This document shows, in pieces, positions 56,325 to 64,000 of a stretch of DNA of 64,000 nucleotides. Position numbers and translations under genes: made by a program. The stretch comes from a virus: IMG/VR virus record IMGVR_UViG_3300043411_001118, positions 39,808-103,807 of that record; one strand, given 5' to 3'. The stretch's first letter is position 1, and every line of letters begins with the position of its first letter. Below the pieces are notes generated by a model. It saw only the letters and a list, made by a program, of their open reading frames with translations. It had not been told where the DNA came from and searched no databases.

Positions 56325-59300
56325 TTATTGTTTATCATCGTCAAGGTCTTCATCGATCACATCTAAAAACTCGAAGTCTCTATCAGAAACGGAAATCTCC
56401 TTTTCGTCGGATTCTTCCGACTCATCAGAATCGTCCTGGAAATCTTCATCCGATTCCTTCGATTCTGGACCACTTTCAACAGTCTCTTGATCACCAGCAA
56501 ACCCAAGTTCTTTTGGTGAATCGTCCTGATCCAATTGTTCAGTATTTTGATCTCCACCAATTTCTTCTAATTCTTCCTCAGTCAATTTGAAAAAATTCTT
56601 CTTAACGAATTCTTTTGAAATGTATCCTTCGGTGATAGGATTTTCGACACCAGCTTCTTTGGCTAAGGTAAGTCTTTCTCGCCAAATCTCAGCCTCTTTT
56701 AATTCTGAAAAATACGAGTCGGTTGCCCACTCATAAACAATTTTCGATTCATTCTCTTCCCAATCTTCCTCACTAACGATATTTTTTAATATGGATTGAA
56801 TTCGTAGTGGTTGATTAAAAAATTGTGTTGCGAATGAATTTCTTAGTTGATTGATGAAGCGCGAAAATTTTAATTCCTCTCTAGTAATTTCTGATGCTCG
56901 ACCAATTGAGAATCCATTTTCTGGATCGAGTCTCATTGTCGGAACGTTTAATGAGTTGTAGAATTTTTTCTTGAAGTAGTTTACGTCTTCTATTTCTCCG
57001 AGATTTGAATTGTTTGTGAATACTCCTACATCTAGAGCGAAGTTATGAAATGAGTGATATTGCTCATCAACATCTATCGTTAATGTTCCTACTTCGATTT
57101 TTTGTGGTAGAAATTCAATGCTCACAATTTTGTGATTATATAATTCTACTTCTTTTCTAAATTGTTTCCATCCAGAGTAACCAAATTTCTTCACAAGTTT
57201 GTAAAGGTGGGTGTGTTTAAATTGGTCGTTATTCCAATTTGCACAATGAGTATCTTTGTTGATATCAATGAAGTGTTGTAAAATGATTTTGTTTTGATTT
57301 AATTCTGTTGTGACATCATGAATCGTTGTGTGGTGTGTGGTTTTTCCAGAACAAATTTTAACGACAGCATCTAAAATGGTTTTGTCTAGAACGATGCGCT
57401 GATGTTCAAAAACCAAGTCTTTAAATTTCTTATCAGAAAATCTAGTTTTGCCTCGGATCGAATGTGCGGCACAAAGTTCTTTGTATTTTTCAGTACCCTT
57501 AAACTTACTCCATCCATTTCGTATTGATTTAGAAAATTCTTTGCGAAATTTTGGATCTGTCTTTAAGAGATCCTGGGTACGTGCATTTCCTAGTTTTCCA
57601 CTTTTCTTACATTTGATACGATGTTGTTCTAAATCGTTTCCGGTTAGATTTTGATAGTGTTTCTTAATTCCTTTTTGCATTTTTTGGCGAATACTCTTTC
57701 GTTCTTTTGTAGAAAGAGAAGCCCACCAAGACGAGGATCGTTTAGAAAGTTCCTTAGTATATTGCTCCCACATAACAGGATCGGATTTCATTTTTTCGAA
57801 TGCCAATCGAGCTAATTCTGTGGCTTGTTCTTGTTGTTCTTTAGTCTTAAATCCTAAAGATCCATGATACAACATATGATCTGTTGTGTTCATCCATCGA
57901 AGATTTTCTGGGCTATTATTAAATCGATTAAAATCTAAGTGGTGAACAACATGCTTAGATAATTTACTCGTCTCTGGATCGAAAACCATTTCATAAATTT
58001 CACCTTTTGTGCGGAAATATTCGGCAACCATTCGATGTGTAGAAACCCATTTTTTGTTATGGTTTTGATAGATCCATTCGTAATTATTTTTACTTGAACG
58101 AATTGGTGCATGTTTGGTATTGTGGGCAATTAAGCTTTCACCAACCAAAAGATCCTTTGCCTCAACACTTCCCTTTCCGATAATTGGAAATTTGTGATCG
58201 GGAGTACAGATAATTTCTTTACCATTGTCGAGTGTGAGTTTAAGAACGTTGGCACTCTTATGAGTCACACCAGCCCAACTAATTTTTCCAGGGACGATCT
58301 CACCTGTTTCTGGGTTAGTGCTATACGACCAATTTAATTTTCCTTGTTTATACTCATCAGCTAGATCTCGAATTGTTAACGTTCGTCCATCAAGCAGAGG
58401 AACTTTCGTATCCATAGCAAGACAACCACCAGGGAGAGTGTCGATTTCCGTTGCGGTACTTCCACCCTTTCGCGGAATCCAAAAATCTTCTGTCATGGCC
58501 TGAATTCTTCGTTGTGAATTGACACCACCATCAGATGAATCGTAAGAAATTTTATTTTTGAACTTAGTCATCATTTCGCGCATGTGTGATTCGACATGGA
58601 TATTTTGCATATCTCCAATATCGATATAAAACACACGTCTTTCCGGCGCTCTTGAGAGTCGATAGATAACAACCGAATCTTCCATCTCTCGGAGTTTAGT
58701 CCAAGGTCGGTATGCTTTATCTAAGTGAGAAATAATTTTCTGTGCGCGAACATCTAACTTTCCTGAGTGAACATAGATGATCGAATTGACATCCAGGATG
58801 GTTCCCGATGTGGACATTGTGTTAGTTGAAGATGGTGTATTCAGTAGTCCAACAGGATTGAAAACGAAATATTCTCTTTCGGTTTTATATACAGATACTC
58901 CAGTGCTAGAAACGTCTTTTGAAACTTCTCTAATTTTTGCAATTTGTCTTGGATCAATGAATCGAATTTCTTGAATTCCTTCTTTGATGTTGTCTTGGTT
59001 TACGACAATATGAAAATAACTTTTTCCGTCGATGTAGTTTGTTCTGAACAGTAGGTGCGCGTCTCGATTGTAATTTACTAGTCCACAAATATATTCAAAT
59101 TCTTCAGTAAGAATTTTTTTAACATCGTCACTAAAATTTGTTTTGTCTAAATTTATTGAGGTTGGACCCTCGTTATCTTCATGGACGATTGCATCGTTAA
59201 CGACTTCAGAAATGGCCCGATCACAATCGGCATCCATTGACATCATTCGATATCGAGAAATTAATTCTGCCTCTGTTCCGTAAATTCCAGACTCTAGAAG

Positions 59301-59453
59301 TGGAAGAAAGCTAGTGATCAATCCACCGGAACTGATTCCAGCATCGATGGTGACAGCACCATCGTTAGACATCTGTGGAACAACAGAAACTGCTTTTTTC
59401 TCTTTTACTTTGAGAGAGAATGCATTTCGGATGAACCCGAAAAAATCAGCCAT
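56325..59453 (-). CDS. 20: Portal vertex protein (gp20) interrupted by an intein
   Basis: 1042 aa precursor. N-extein residues 1-343: RYRMMSMDADCDRAISEVVNDAI, YNRDAHLLFRTNYIDG and WTKLREMEDSVVIYRLSRAPERRVFYIDIG are T4 portal segments. The portal resumes at S816 (SNLGEIEDVNYFKKKFYNSL), and the C-terminus is an acidic, Ser-rich tail (QDDSDESEESDEKE). After splicing the 570-aa portal joins TLPGG to SNLGEIEDV. The dodecameric portal nucleates the prohead and passes DNA. Late promoter TATAAATA 35 bases upstream. Confidence 0.95.
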   Translation of the reverse strand: MADFFGFIRNAFSLKVKEKKAVSVVPQMSNDGAVTIDAGISSGGLITSFLPLLESGIYGTEAELISRYRMMSMDADCDRAISEVVNDAIVHEDNEGPTSINLDKTNFSDDVKKILTEEFEYICGLVNYNRDAHLLFRTNYIDGKSYFHIVVNQDNIKEGIQEIRFIDPRQIAKIREVSKDVSSTGVSVYKTEREYFVFNPVGLLNTPSSTNTMSTSGTILDVNSIIYVHSGKLDVRAQKIISHLDKAYRPWTKLREMEDSVVIYRLSRAPERRVFYIDIGDMQNIHVESHMREMMTKFKNKISYDSSDGGVNSQRRIQAMTEDFWIPRKGGSTATEIDTLPGGCLAMDTKVPLLDGRTLTIRDLADEYKQGKLNWSYSTNPETGEIVPGKISWAGVTHKSANVLKLTLDNGKEIICTPDHKFPIIGKGSVEAKDLLVGESLIAHNTKHAPIRSSKNNYEWIYQNHNKKWVSTHRMVAEYFRTKGEIYEMVFDPETSKLSKHVVHHLDFNRFNNSPENLRWMNTTDHMLYHGSLGFKTKEQQEQATELARLAFEKMKSDPVMWEQYTKELSKRSSSWWASLSTKERKSIRQKMQKGIKKHYQNLTGNDLEQHRIKCKKSGKLGNARTQDLLKTDPKFRKEFSKSIRNGWSKFKGTEKYKELCAAHSIRGKTRFSDKKFKDLVFEHQRIVLDKTILDAVVKICSGKTTHHTTIHDVTTELNQNKIILQHFIDINKDTHCANWNNDQFKHTHLYKLVKKFGYSGWKQFRKEVELYNHKIVSIEFLPQKIEVGTLTIDVDEQYHSFHNFALDVGVFTNNSNLGEIEDVNYFKKKFYNSLNVPTMRLDPENGFSIGRASEITREELKFSRFINQLRNSFATQFFNQPLRIQSILKNIVSEEDWEENESKIVYEWATDSYFSELKEAEIWRERLTLAKEAGVENPITEGYISKEFVKKNFFKLTEEELEEIGGDQNTEQLDQDDSPKELGFAGDQETVESGPESKESDEDFQDDSDESEESDEKEISVSDRDFEFLDVIDEDLDDDKQ
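57009..58424 (-). mobile_element. HNH-endonuclease intein inside gp20
   Basis: Residues 344-815 (472 aa) of the gp20 precursor. The intein begins CLAMDTKVPLLDGRTL (C344, N-block A), block B is LTLDNGKEIICTPDHKFPI (TPDH), and the end is QYHSFHNFALDVGVFTNN followed by S (blocks F/G; terminal Asn, +1 Ser). An HNH nuclease lies at 501-530 (VVHHLDFNRFNNSPENLRWM, then HMLYH), with further helical DNA-binding modules to residue 770. Insertion falls in the conserved TLPGGxNLGEIEDV motif. All splicing residues are intact, so it should be active. Confidence 0.92.
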
Positions 59454-59487
59454 TTAAAATACCCTAGAACCACGGAATTGTTCTGTG

Positions 59488-59495
59488 TATTTATA
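59488..59495 (-). promoter_or_regulatory. Late promoter of gene 20
   Basis: Exact T4 late element TATAAATA on the minus strand, 35 bases before the ATG. Confidence 0.75.
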
Positions 59496-59503
59496 GTCTT
59501 TGA

Positions 59504-60070
59504 TTACAAAGTTATTGAAACGGCTTTAGCAGCAATTTCATTCAAACCAATTGGTCTGTGGTAATCAAATCTGAATTCACAGGTAAATTGTTCAACTTGA
59601 TCAACCGATTGCCAACTAACTTCGATAGGAGATAAGTTCTTTGGCCAAATGCCAGTTAATTCATAACCCTTGATTGGATTTCCACTCTTCGAATACTGAA
59701 TCACCATTCCGATACTCTTATAAGAGTTACCAGAAATTCCAGCACCATCAGTTCGAATGTTAGCAACACGATCATTAATTGCATTGTTCCAACGCTCAAG
59801 AGCATTACGAACAGCAAAATCTTCATCGTTCAGAATTGTGACAGTCCACGATTCGTATGTTCGGTCTCCAGCTTCGAAAATTTGACGACCGAAATAATAA
59901 ACAGGAATTTCTCCTAAAACTGCGCCGGGAAGGTTTGCAGACATTCCCTTGAATTTTAGTTGATAGTCTCCAGACGAATCAATTGGGTTAGTGAGGATGA
60001 TATCAAACTGAGTTGGTCTTGCTCCACCACCAGTTAGCATCCCGCGCATTAAATCGACATTATGAGACAT
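59504..60070 (-). CDS. 19: Tail tube protein (gp19)
   Basis: 188 aa beginning MSHNVDLMRGMLTGGGARP then FDIILTNPIDSSGDYQLKFKGMSANLPG. T4 gp19 is 163 aa with the same start style (inner tube of the contractile tail, hexameric discs). ESWTVTILNDEDFAVRNALERWNNAI and FTCEFRFDYHRPIG are diagnostic. Directly downstream of the sheath gene, as in T4. Confidence 0.93.
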   Translation of the reverse strand: MSHNVDLMRGMLTGGGARPTQFDIILTNPIDSSGDYQLKFKGMSANLPGAVLGEIPVYYFGRQIFEAGDRTYESWTVTILNDEDFAVRNALERWNNAINDRVANIRTDGAGISGNSYKSIGMVIQYSKSGNPIKGYELTGIWPKNLSPIEVSWQSVDQVEQFTCEFRFDYHRPIGLNEIAAKAVSITL

Positions 60071-60100
60071 ATTGGTTCTCCAGGGTTAAATCTTCTCTAG

Positions 60101-60108
60101 TATTTATA
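60101..60108 (-). promoter_or_regulatory. Late promoter of gene 19
   Basis: Exact TATAAATA on the minus strand, 31 bases before the ATG. Confidence 0.75.
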
Positions 60109-60128
60109 TTGAAAATCGTTCTCATTTA

Positions 60129-62018
60129 TTAAAATTGTCCAACCACTTCTGAGAATGAAACGCCCGAACCAACCGCTACGAAGTTCAATCGAATGAAGTT
60201 AATCGAACGACTTGGCTTCAAGTAAATGTCGCCAACGAATTCGTTTCGATCAATGACATCGGATGTGTTGTTGGTGTTATCGCAAACAACATAGAAGTCA
60301 TATAATCCACGCTGAGACTTGACATCTCTCAAGTATGGTTCAACCATGTGTCTGAATTGCGAACGAGTGAAATCATCGTTCAATTCGAACAACATATTGT
60401 GAGCCGCACGAGCAATTGCTTTCTCAAGGATGATAAACAATCTTCGAACATTGATTCGATCAAACGCGCTTGGTTTGCCAAGCATCGTCTTATCACCAAA
60501 TAAAATTGTTCCCTGTCCAGGAAGAACCACAACAGGGTTAATGTCTGCTTGGTAGAGATCTTCTTGTTCAGCTTTAGTTGCTTGGTACGCCAACTTAATA
60601 CAATTCTTGATTCCACCGCGCTCAATTCCCGCTGGAGAAAACCAAGGTTGTCTGTTCATATCAGTCTGAACAATACATCCCGCAACACATGGGTTACATG
60701 GAACCCATCGGTATGTGTCGTTGTATCGGTCTAAACAATAAAACCAGTTAGAATCAATGATCGAATAAGAACTAGACGATACAGAGTTTCTAAAAGATTT
60801 TGCATCCGTTACTTCAGCACCGGCATTGTTTACAACATCTGCTTGCTCTGGAGATAGACAAACGACAAGATCTTTTCTGACTTCGGCGATATCATCAATC
60901 AATGCGATTGCGACTGTAGCAGAAGCAACCCCACCAATTAGAATGGACACATCTACAGAATCGTCCAGGAACAATTCATATCCTTCGATTTTATCTGCAT
61001 CATCTACTGTACTGTTCGATTCAACACCACCAGTCAATTTACTGACTACGGGAATGTTAACCGCTGTTAGAGTTGTTCCGTTAGTGGTCGAACCCCAGTT
61101 TGTTCCAGCAGAATCATGATCCATCCACCAAACATATTCAGAAAGTCTGTTTAGAACTTCCGAATAAAAATTAGATGTTCCATCATCATTCTTTGCACTT
61201 CCACAAAGAGAGAGGAAAGGATATTTTTCGAGAATCTGTCCTTGAACACCAGTCCAAAGTCCACCTTCGTCCGAGACAACTACGTGACACTCATCCGATA
61301 CCATCGAACGAGCAGCCGCATAATCAGATGTTCCTGGAGCAGCAGAAAACTGTTCCGAGAATTCCCATAATGCTGTGCAAGTTGCTCCAGCCAAGTCAAC
61401 AGCAAATGCAGATTTTAGTGTTGCTGTAGTTGCTCCACCAATCGCCGACACCAAACGTCTGTTTCCAGATGCATCAATGAGGTAATCACCAACAGTTAAT
61501 GCCGTGTTAAATGCGGTTCCGATTCCAGTAACAGCCGTTCCAGTAGTCGAAACGGTTCCAGCCAATGCTCTAGAGTTAAATGCTGTAGCAGTAGAACAGA
61601 TCGAAACCTTTAAAGAATTTCCTAGCGTTCCGGCATATTTTCCCGCCCAATTTCCAACCGCACCCTGACCAGCCGCATAACTATTGGTGTAGTGTTCTTC
61701 GTTTCGAATCAAAAGACCCGCGCCGTTTGCAGTCGAGTTTTTTGCATTTGCAGCATCGACAACGCGAACTAGTCGAAGTTTGTTTGAGTAAGAAAGAAAG
61801 TTAGCAGCGTTTAAAAATGATACACCACTATCATTGTCTGGTTTACCGAATTTTTTTACTAAAGTTTTTTCACTGTCGATAGTGACAACTTCTAGAACTG
61901 GCCCCCATTTGAATGCACCAACATATCCAGCCGCACTGACACTGATAGTAGGAATTCTATTTGTTAAATCGATTTCGGAGACTTGAACTCCTGGCCTTAA
62001 TTGAAAACTTGAACCCAT
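60129..62018 (-). CDS. 18: Contractile tail sheath protein (gp18)
   Basis: 629 aa (T4: 659). RPGVQVSEIDLTNRIPTISVS at the N-terminus, GAFKWGPVLEVVTI, and the C-terminal sheath signature VNVRRLFIILEKAIARAAHNMLFELND, then YDFYVVCDNTNNTSDVID and EFVGDIYLKPSRSINFI. The N- and C-terminal arms make the interconnecting mesh of the sheath. The central domain (residues about 140-340, Ala/Gly/Thr-rich) is variable. Confidence 0.95.
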   Translation of the reverse strand: MGSSFQLRPGVQVSEIDLTNRIPTISVSAAGYVGAFKWGPVLEVVTIDSEKTLVKKFGKPDNDSGVSFLNAANFLSYSNKLRLVRVVDAANAKNSTANGAGLLIRNEEHYTNSYAAGQGAVGNWAGKYAGTLGNSLKVSICSTATAFNSRALAGTVSTTGTAVTGIGTAFNTALTVGDYLIDASGNRRLVSAIGGATTATLKSAFAVDLAGATCTALWEFSEQFSAAPGTSDYAAARSMVSDECHVVVSDEGGLWTGVQGQILEKYPFLSLCGSAKNDDGTSNFYSEVLNRLSEYVWWMDHDSAGTNWGSTTNGTTLTAVNIPVVSKLTGGVESNSTVDDADKIEGYELFLDDSVDVSILIGGVASATVAIALIDDIAEVRKDLVVCLSPEQADVVNNAGAEVTDAKSFRNSVSSSSYSIIDSNWFYCLDRYNDTYRWVPCNPCVAGCIVQTDMNRQPWFSPAGIERGGIKNCIKLAYQATKAEQEDLYQADINPVVVLPGQGTILFGDKTMLGKPSAFDRINVRRLFIILEKAIARAAHNMLFELNDDFTRSQFRHMVEPYLRDVKSQRGLYDFYVVCDNTNNTSDVIDRNEFVGDIYLKPSRSINFIRLNFVAVGSGVSFSEVVGQF

Positions 62019-62056
62019 TTGTATTTCTCCAAAGGAAAATTCACTTGTTGCTTGAT

Positions 62057-62064
62057 TTATTTAG
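62057..62064 (-). promoter_or_regulatory. Late promoter of gene 18
   Basis: CTAAATAA on the minus strand, 39 bases before the ATG. Confidence 0.6.
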
Positions 62065-62088
62065 GTTTGGGATGATTTGACTTAATTT

Positions 62089-63777
62089 TTAATCAGACTG
62101 AGGATTTACCGGAAACCAAACACACCCATCTGCAACATATGGTTGAGCTTGGTTTGATACCGATCCATCAACATACTCAGAGGAAACTGCAATACATGGG
62201 GTTGCATTCTCTGTTTGTTGCCTTTTATTCTCTCCTACCAGAGAGGATTGAATATTAGTTCCAGAAATTTCTTTGAAATATTTTTGAGTCGAGAACCAAG
62301 AAAAAAGGACCAGACCCATAACCAAATCGTCCGTGGCACCTTTCTGGGCAGCATACCCCTTACCCCGTCTGACAAAGGAAGTTATCTCAGAATATGTGTC
62401 AAAATCCTGGACTATTAAATTATTTTTTTCGACCAGGGTTTGGAAATTTTTACATCCAATTAATTTGACTTGTGTGGTTGTCCTGACCCCAAGTTTTATT
62501 TTAGTTGCAGCATTTCGACCAAATCCTTCGGTGACTTCTTGGCCTTTGGATTGTTTTGTTCCGGTCTTTAGAATATATTCGTACTGTAAATCGTCCGAGA
62601 GAATGTCTGCTACTTGTTTACCAATTGAATTCATTTCGATTAGCACCCATGCATTATTATATCTCCTTGCAACACTTTCGATCACCGTAGGATATTCAAT
62701 TGTCGATATGTTATTGTTTCTATATGTGGCAACTTGTTTGTATGGAATTTGTGTAATGTCAACTACTGAAAGAGCAGAAAAATCTTCTCCAACACCCTCT
62801 CCACTATCAGCCGTTACGACATAGATCGATTTCTCTTTTGGAATTTCATATATTCTTAAATTACCACCATCCTCTAAAGAGATTGGTGTAATGTGAATGA
62901 GTTTTTTAATAACGTGAGACGGTATTAAAGTATTTTTCGCGCCCAAAAATTCGCACTCAAATTCTTGCGCGAACATTTCAGCGGTCATTTTACTAAGCTG
63001 AATTTCTTTCCATTGCTCATCTCGATCTGGATGTTGTGACCAGTGCGCTTCAAATGGAATAAATGCGACACTCTTTCCTGGCAAACTTTTTTTCTTAATT
63101 GCCTCATCCCAAATTTTATAAAACATTTCCATTCCGTTTGTTGTGGAAATAATTATAACCTTGGATGTTGTACCAGATGCAGTTGTTGGAAAAACTGATT
63201 GAAAGAAATCGTGTTGAATTGCTCGATCAACGTGAGCAAATTCATCTAACAGGATACAGTTGTAAGATCCGGATCGTCCAGCATTTCCACTCGTAGAGTC
63301 GGCAATAACAGATGATCCGTTTTCTAATTCAATTCTACTTTTGTTCCATTCGACAATACCCTGTTGTAACCAAAATGGTAAATTTTCATAGGCTCTTGTT
63401 AACCGTCTCAAAACTCCCCGCGCCGAACTTGCTTTGTTCGCTAATACAGCAACGGAATATGCCGGATTAAAAATAATCATCCATAGAAGATAGGAAACAA
63501 CTGTTGTTGATTTTCCCATCTGTCTAGGAATTTTTGCTACGACAAATCGATTGTCATTAATGATCCTGATTAGATCTTCTTGAAACTCATAGAGATCAAA
63601 ATTGATCAAACCACGATCAAGAGAAATTATTTTTACATATTTTTTTATGAAGTAGATCGGGTCTTCCGCGCACTTCATCAATTCGCGGATCTGTTCTTCC
63701 GTAAAATCGATCTTTACTCCAGCGTTCTTTAAACGCTTATTATTTTTGTAGTAAAGTGGGGATGCCCTTGAGAACAT
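62089..63777 (-). CDS. 17: Large terminase, DNA-packaging motor and nuclease (gp17)
   Basis: 562 aa. Walker A IPRQMGKST (83-91), Walker B CILLDEFAHVD, coupling motif IIISTTNG, and the C-terminal RNase H-fold nuclease with VVTADSGEGVGEDFS, WVLIEMNSIG and a late Asp in GATDDLVMGLVLFSW. ATPase drives headful packaging through gp20. It overlaps the small terminase gene by 38 bases, as genes 16/17 do in T4. Confidence 0.96.
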   Translation of the reverse strand: MFSRASPLYYKNNKRLKNAGVKIDFTEEQIRELMKCAEDPIYFIKKYVKIISLDRGLINFDLYEFQEDLIRIINDNRFVVAKIPRQMGKSTTVVSYLLWMIIFNPAYSVAVLANKASSARGVLRRLTRAYENLPFWLQQGIVEWNKSRIELENGSSVIADSTSGNAGRSGSYNCILLDEFAHVDRAIQHDFFQSVFPTTASGTTSKVIIISTTNGMEMFYKIWDEAIKKKSLPGKSVAFIPFEAHWSQHPDRDEQWKEIQLSKMTAEMFAQEFECEFLGAKNTLIPSHVIKKLIHITPISLEDGGNLRIYEIPKEKSIYVVTADSGEGVGEDFSALSVVDITQIPYKQVATYRNNNISTIEYPTVIESVARRYNNAWVLIEMNSIGKQVADILSDDLQYEYILKTGTKQSKGQEVTEGFGRNAATKIKLGVRTTTQVKLIGCKNFQTLVEKNNLIVQDFDTYSEITSFVRRGKGYAAQKGATDDLVMGLVLFSWFSTQKYFKEISGTNIQSSLVGENKRQQTENATPCIAVSSEYVDGSVSNQAQPYVADGCVWFPVNPQSD

Positions 63778-64000
63778 TTATTAACTCGGCTGTTGTTGAG
63801 GCTACAATGACATTGTTCTGAGTGTTATTTACCACCGGAACAGGATTTCCTTCAGACTTGACGGGTAAGGTGCTTCCTTCAGTTTTGTTATTCTTAGCTC
63901 GCATTTCCTTTATTTTTTCGGTTTTTTCTTGGATGGTCAGAAGCTTTTCAGCCGATTCTGCCATCGATTTAATAAGTTTTCCTATCGAGTCATAGGCCAT
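63740..64000 (-). CDS. 16: Small terminase (gp16), possibly continuing beyond the window
   Basis: Visible 86 residues: MAYDSIGKLIKSMAESAEKL, coiled-coil IQEKTEKIKEMRAKNNKT, and an end NNTQNNVIVASTTAELINVL similar to T4 gp16's [20 protein letters not shown]. The ATG at 64000 is the window edge, so the real N-terminus may lie further right (T4 gp16 has 164 aa). It regulates gp17 and picks packaging sites. Confidence 0.82.
   Translation of the reverse strand: MAYDSIGKLIKSMAESAEKLLTIQEKTEKIKEMRAKNNKTEGSTLPVKSEGNPVPVVNNTQNNVIVASTTAELINVLKGIPTLLQK

Noticed and set aside
1-64000. CRISPR arrays, rRNA genes and insertion sequences
   Set aside because: No regularly spaced repeats of CRISPR type, no rRNA-like sequence and no transposase were seen; the only mobile element is the intein.

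Overview
The window is a contiguous piece of a T4-like contractile-tailed phage (T4 superfamily myovirus) genome. The sequence is AT-rich (roughly 37% GC by eye) and very densely coded. Almost every gene lies on the minus strand, so transcription runs from base 64000 towards base 1. Only two genes lie on the plus strand: an adenine methylase at 3410 and an Hsp20 at 51134. The full T4-type replication, recombination and late-transcription sets are present, together with the head and tail module. No photosynthesis genes are visible. A spanin pair, several lipoproteins and a lipid A deacylase-like protein point to a Gram-negative, probably heterotrophic, aquatic host. The class II (B12-type) ribonucleotide reductase, peptide deformylase and Hsp20 are accessory genes often seen in aquatic T4-like phages.

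Layout in transcription order, right to left. 64000-51691: virion morphogenesis (gp16, gp17, gp18, gp19, gp20 with an HNH intein, a small gp67-like gene, a gp68-like core protein, a virion protein, gp21 protease, gp22 scaffold, gp23 capsid), with T4-type late promoters (TATAAATA or CTAAATAA) before several genes. 51575-49000: a divergent control region with Hsp20 on the plus strand, and a cluster of very small genes on the minus strand with their own TTGACA promoters and terminators. 48-44 kb: a zinc/OB-fold protein, a tail-tube-like protein, uvsY and uvsW. 44438-43807: a 632-base region without genes, full of short hairpins. 43-33 kb: gp55 late sigma factor, gp47, DNA ligase, two small membrane proteins, gp46, sliding clamp gp45, clamp loader gp44/gp62 and RegA. 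33-28 kb: dUTPase, a nucleotidyltransferase, a methyltransferase, a 5'-nucleotidase, a lipoprotein, a phosphoesterase and a lysozyme with a membrane tail. 28.3-22.5 kb: DNA polymerase split into two genes by a small zinc protein, then UvsX and the gp41 helicase. 22.5-13.6 kb: Dam methylase, two paralogous HExxH proteins with capsid-targeting-like N-termini, an Ntn-hydrolase-like protein, a repeat-built virion protein and an LpxR-like lipid A deacylase. 13.5-9 kb: peptide deformylase, i-spanin/o-spanin and gp61 primase. 9-0 kb: class II RNR, RuvC-like resolvase, a tRNA with a CAU anticodon, a membrane-anchored transglycosylase, the plus-strand methylase, an ExoI-like nuclease and RNase H.

Systems fit together as in T4. 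gp41/61/43/44/62/45/ligase/RNase H form the replisome; UvsX/UvsY/UvsW/gp46/gp47 with a RuvC-like enzyme drive recombination-dependent replication; gp55 with the clamp should fire the late promoters in front of the head and tail genes. Seven small genes below about 60 codons were read directly from the sequence.

The most unexpected signals are: an 8-base word (GGACGATT) strongly over-represented in both orientations across the window; the split polymerase whose C-terminal half is in frame with the intervening gene behind a single amber codon; the lipid A deacylase; the candidate injected metalloproteases; and the hairpin-rich gene-free region.
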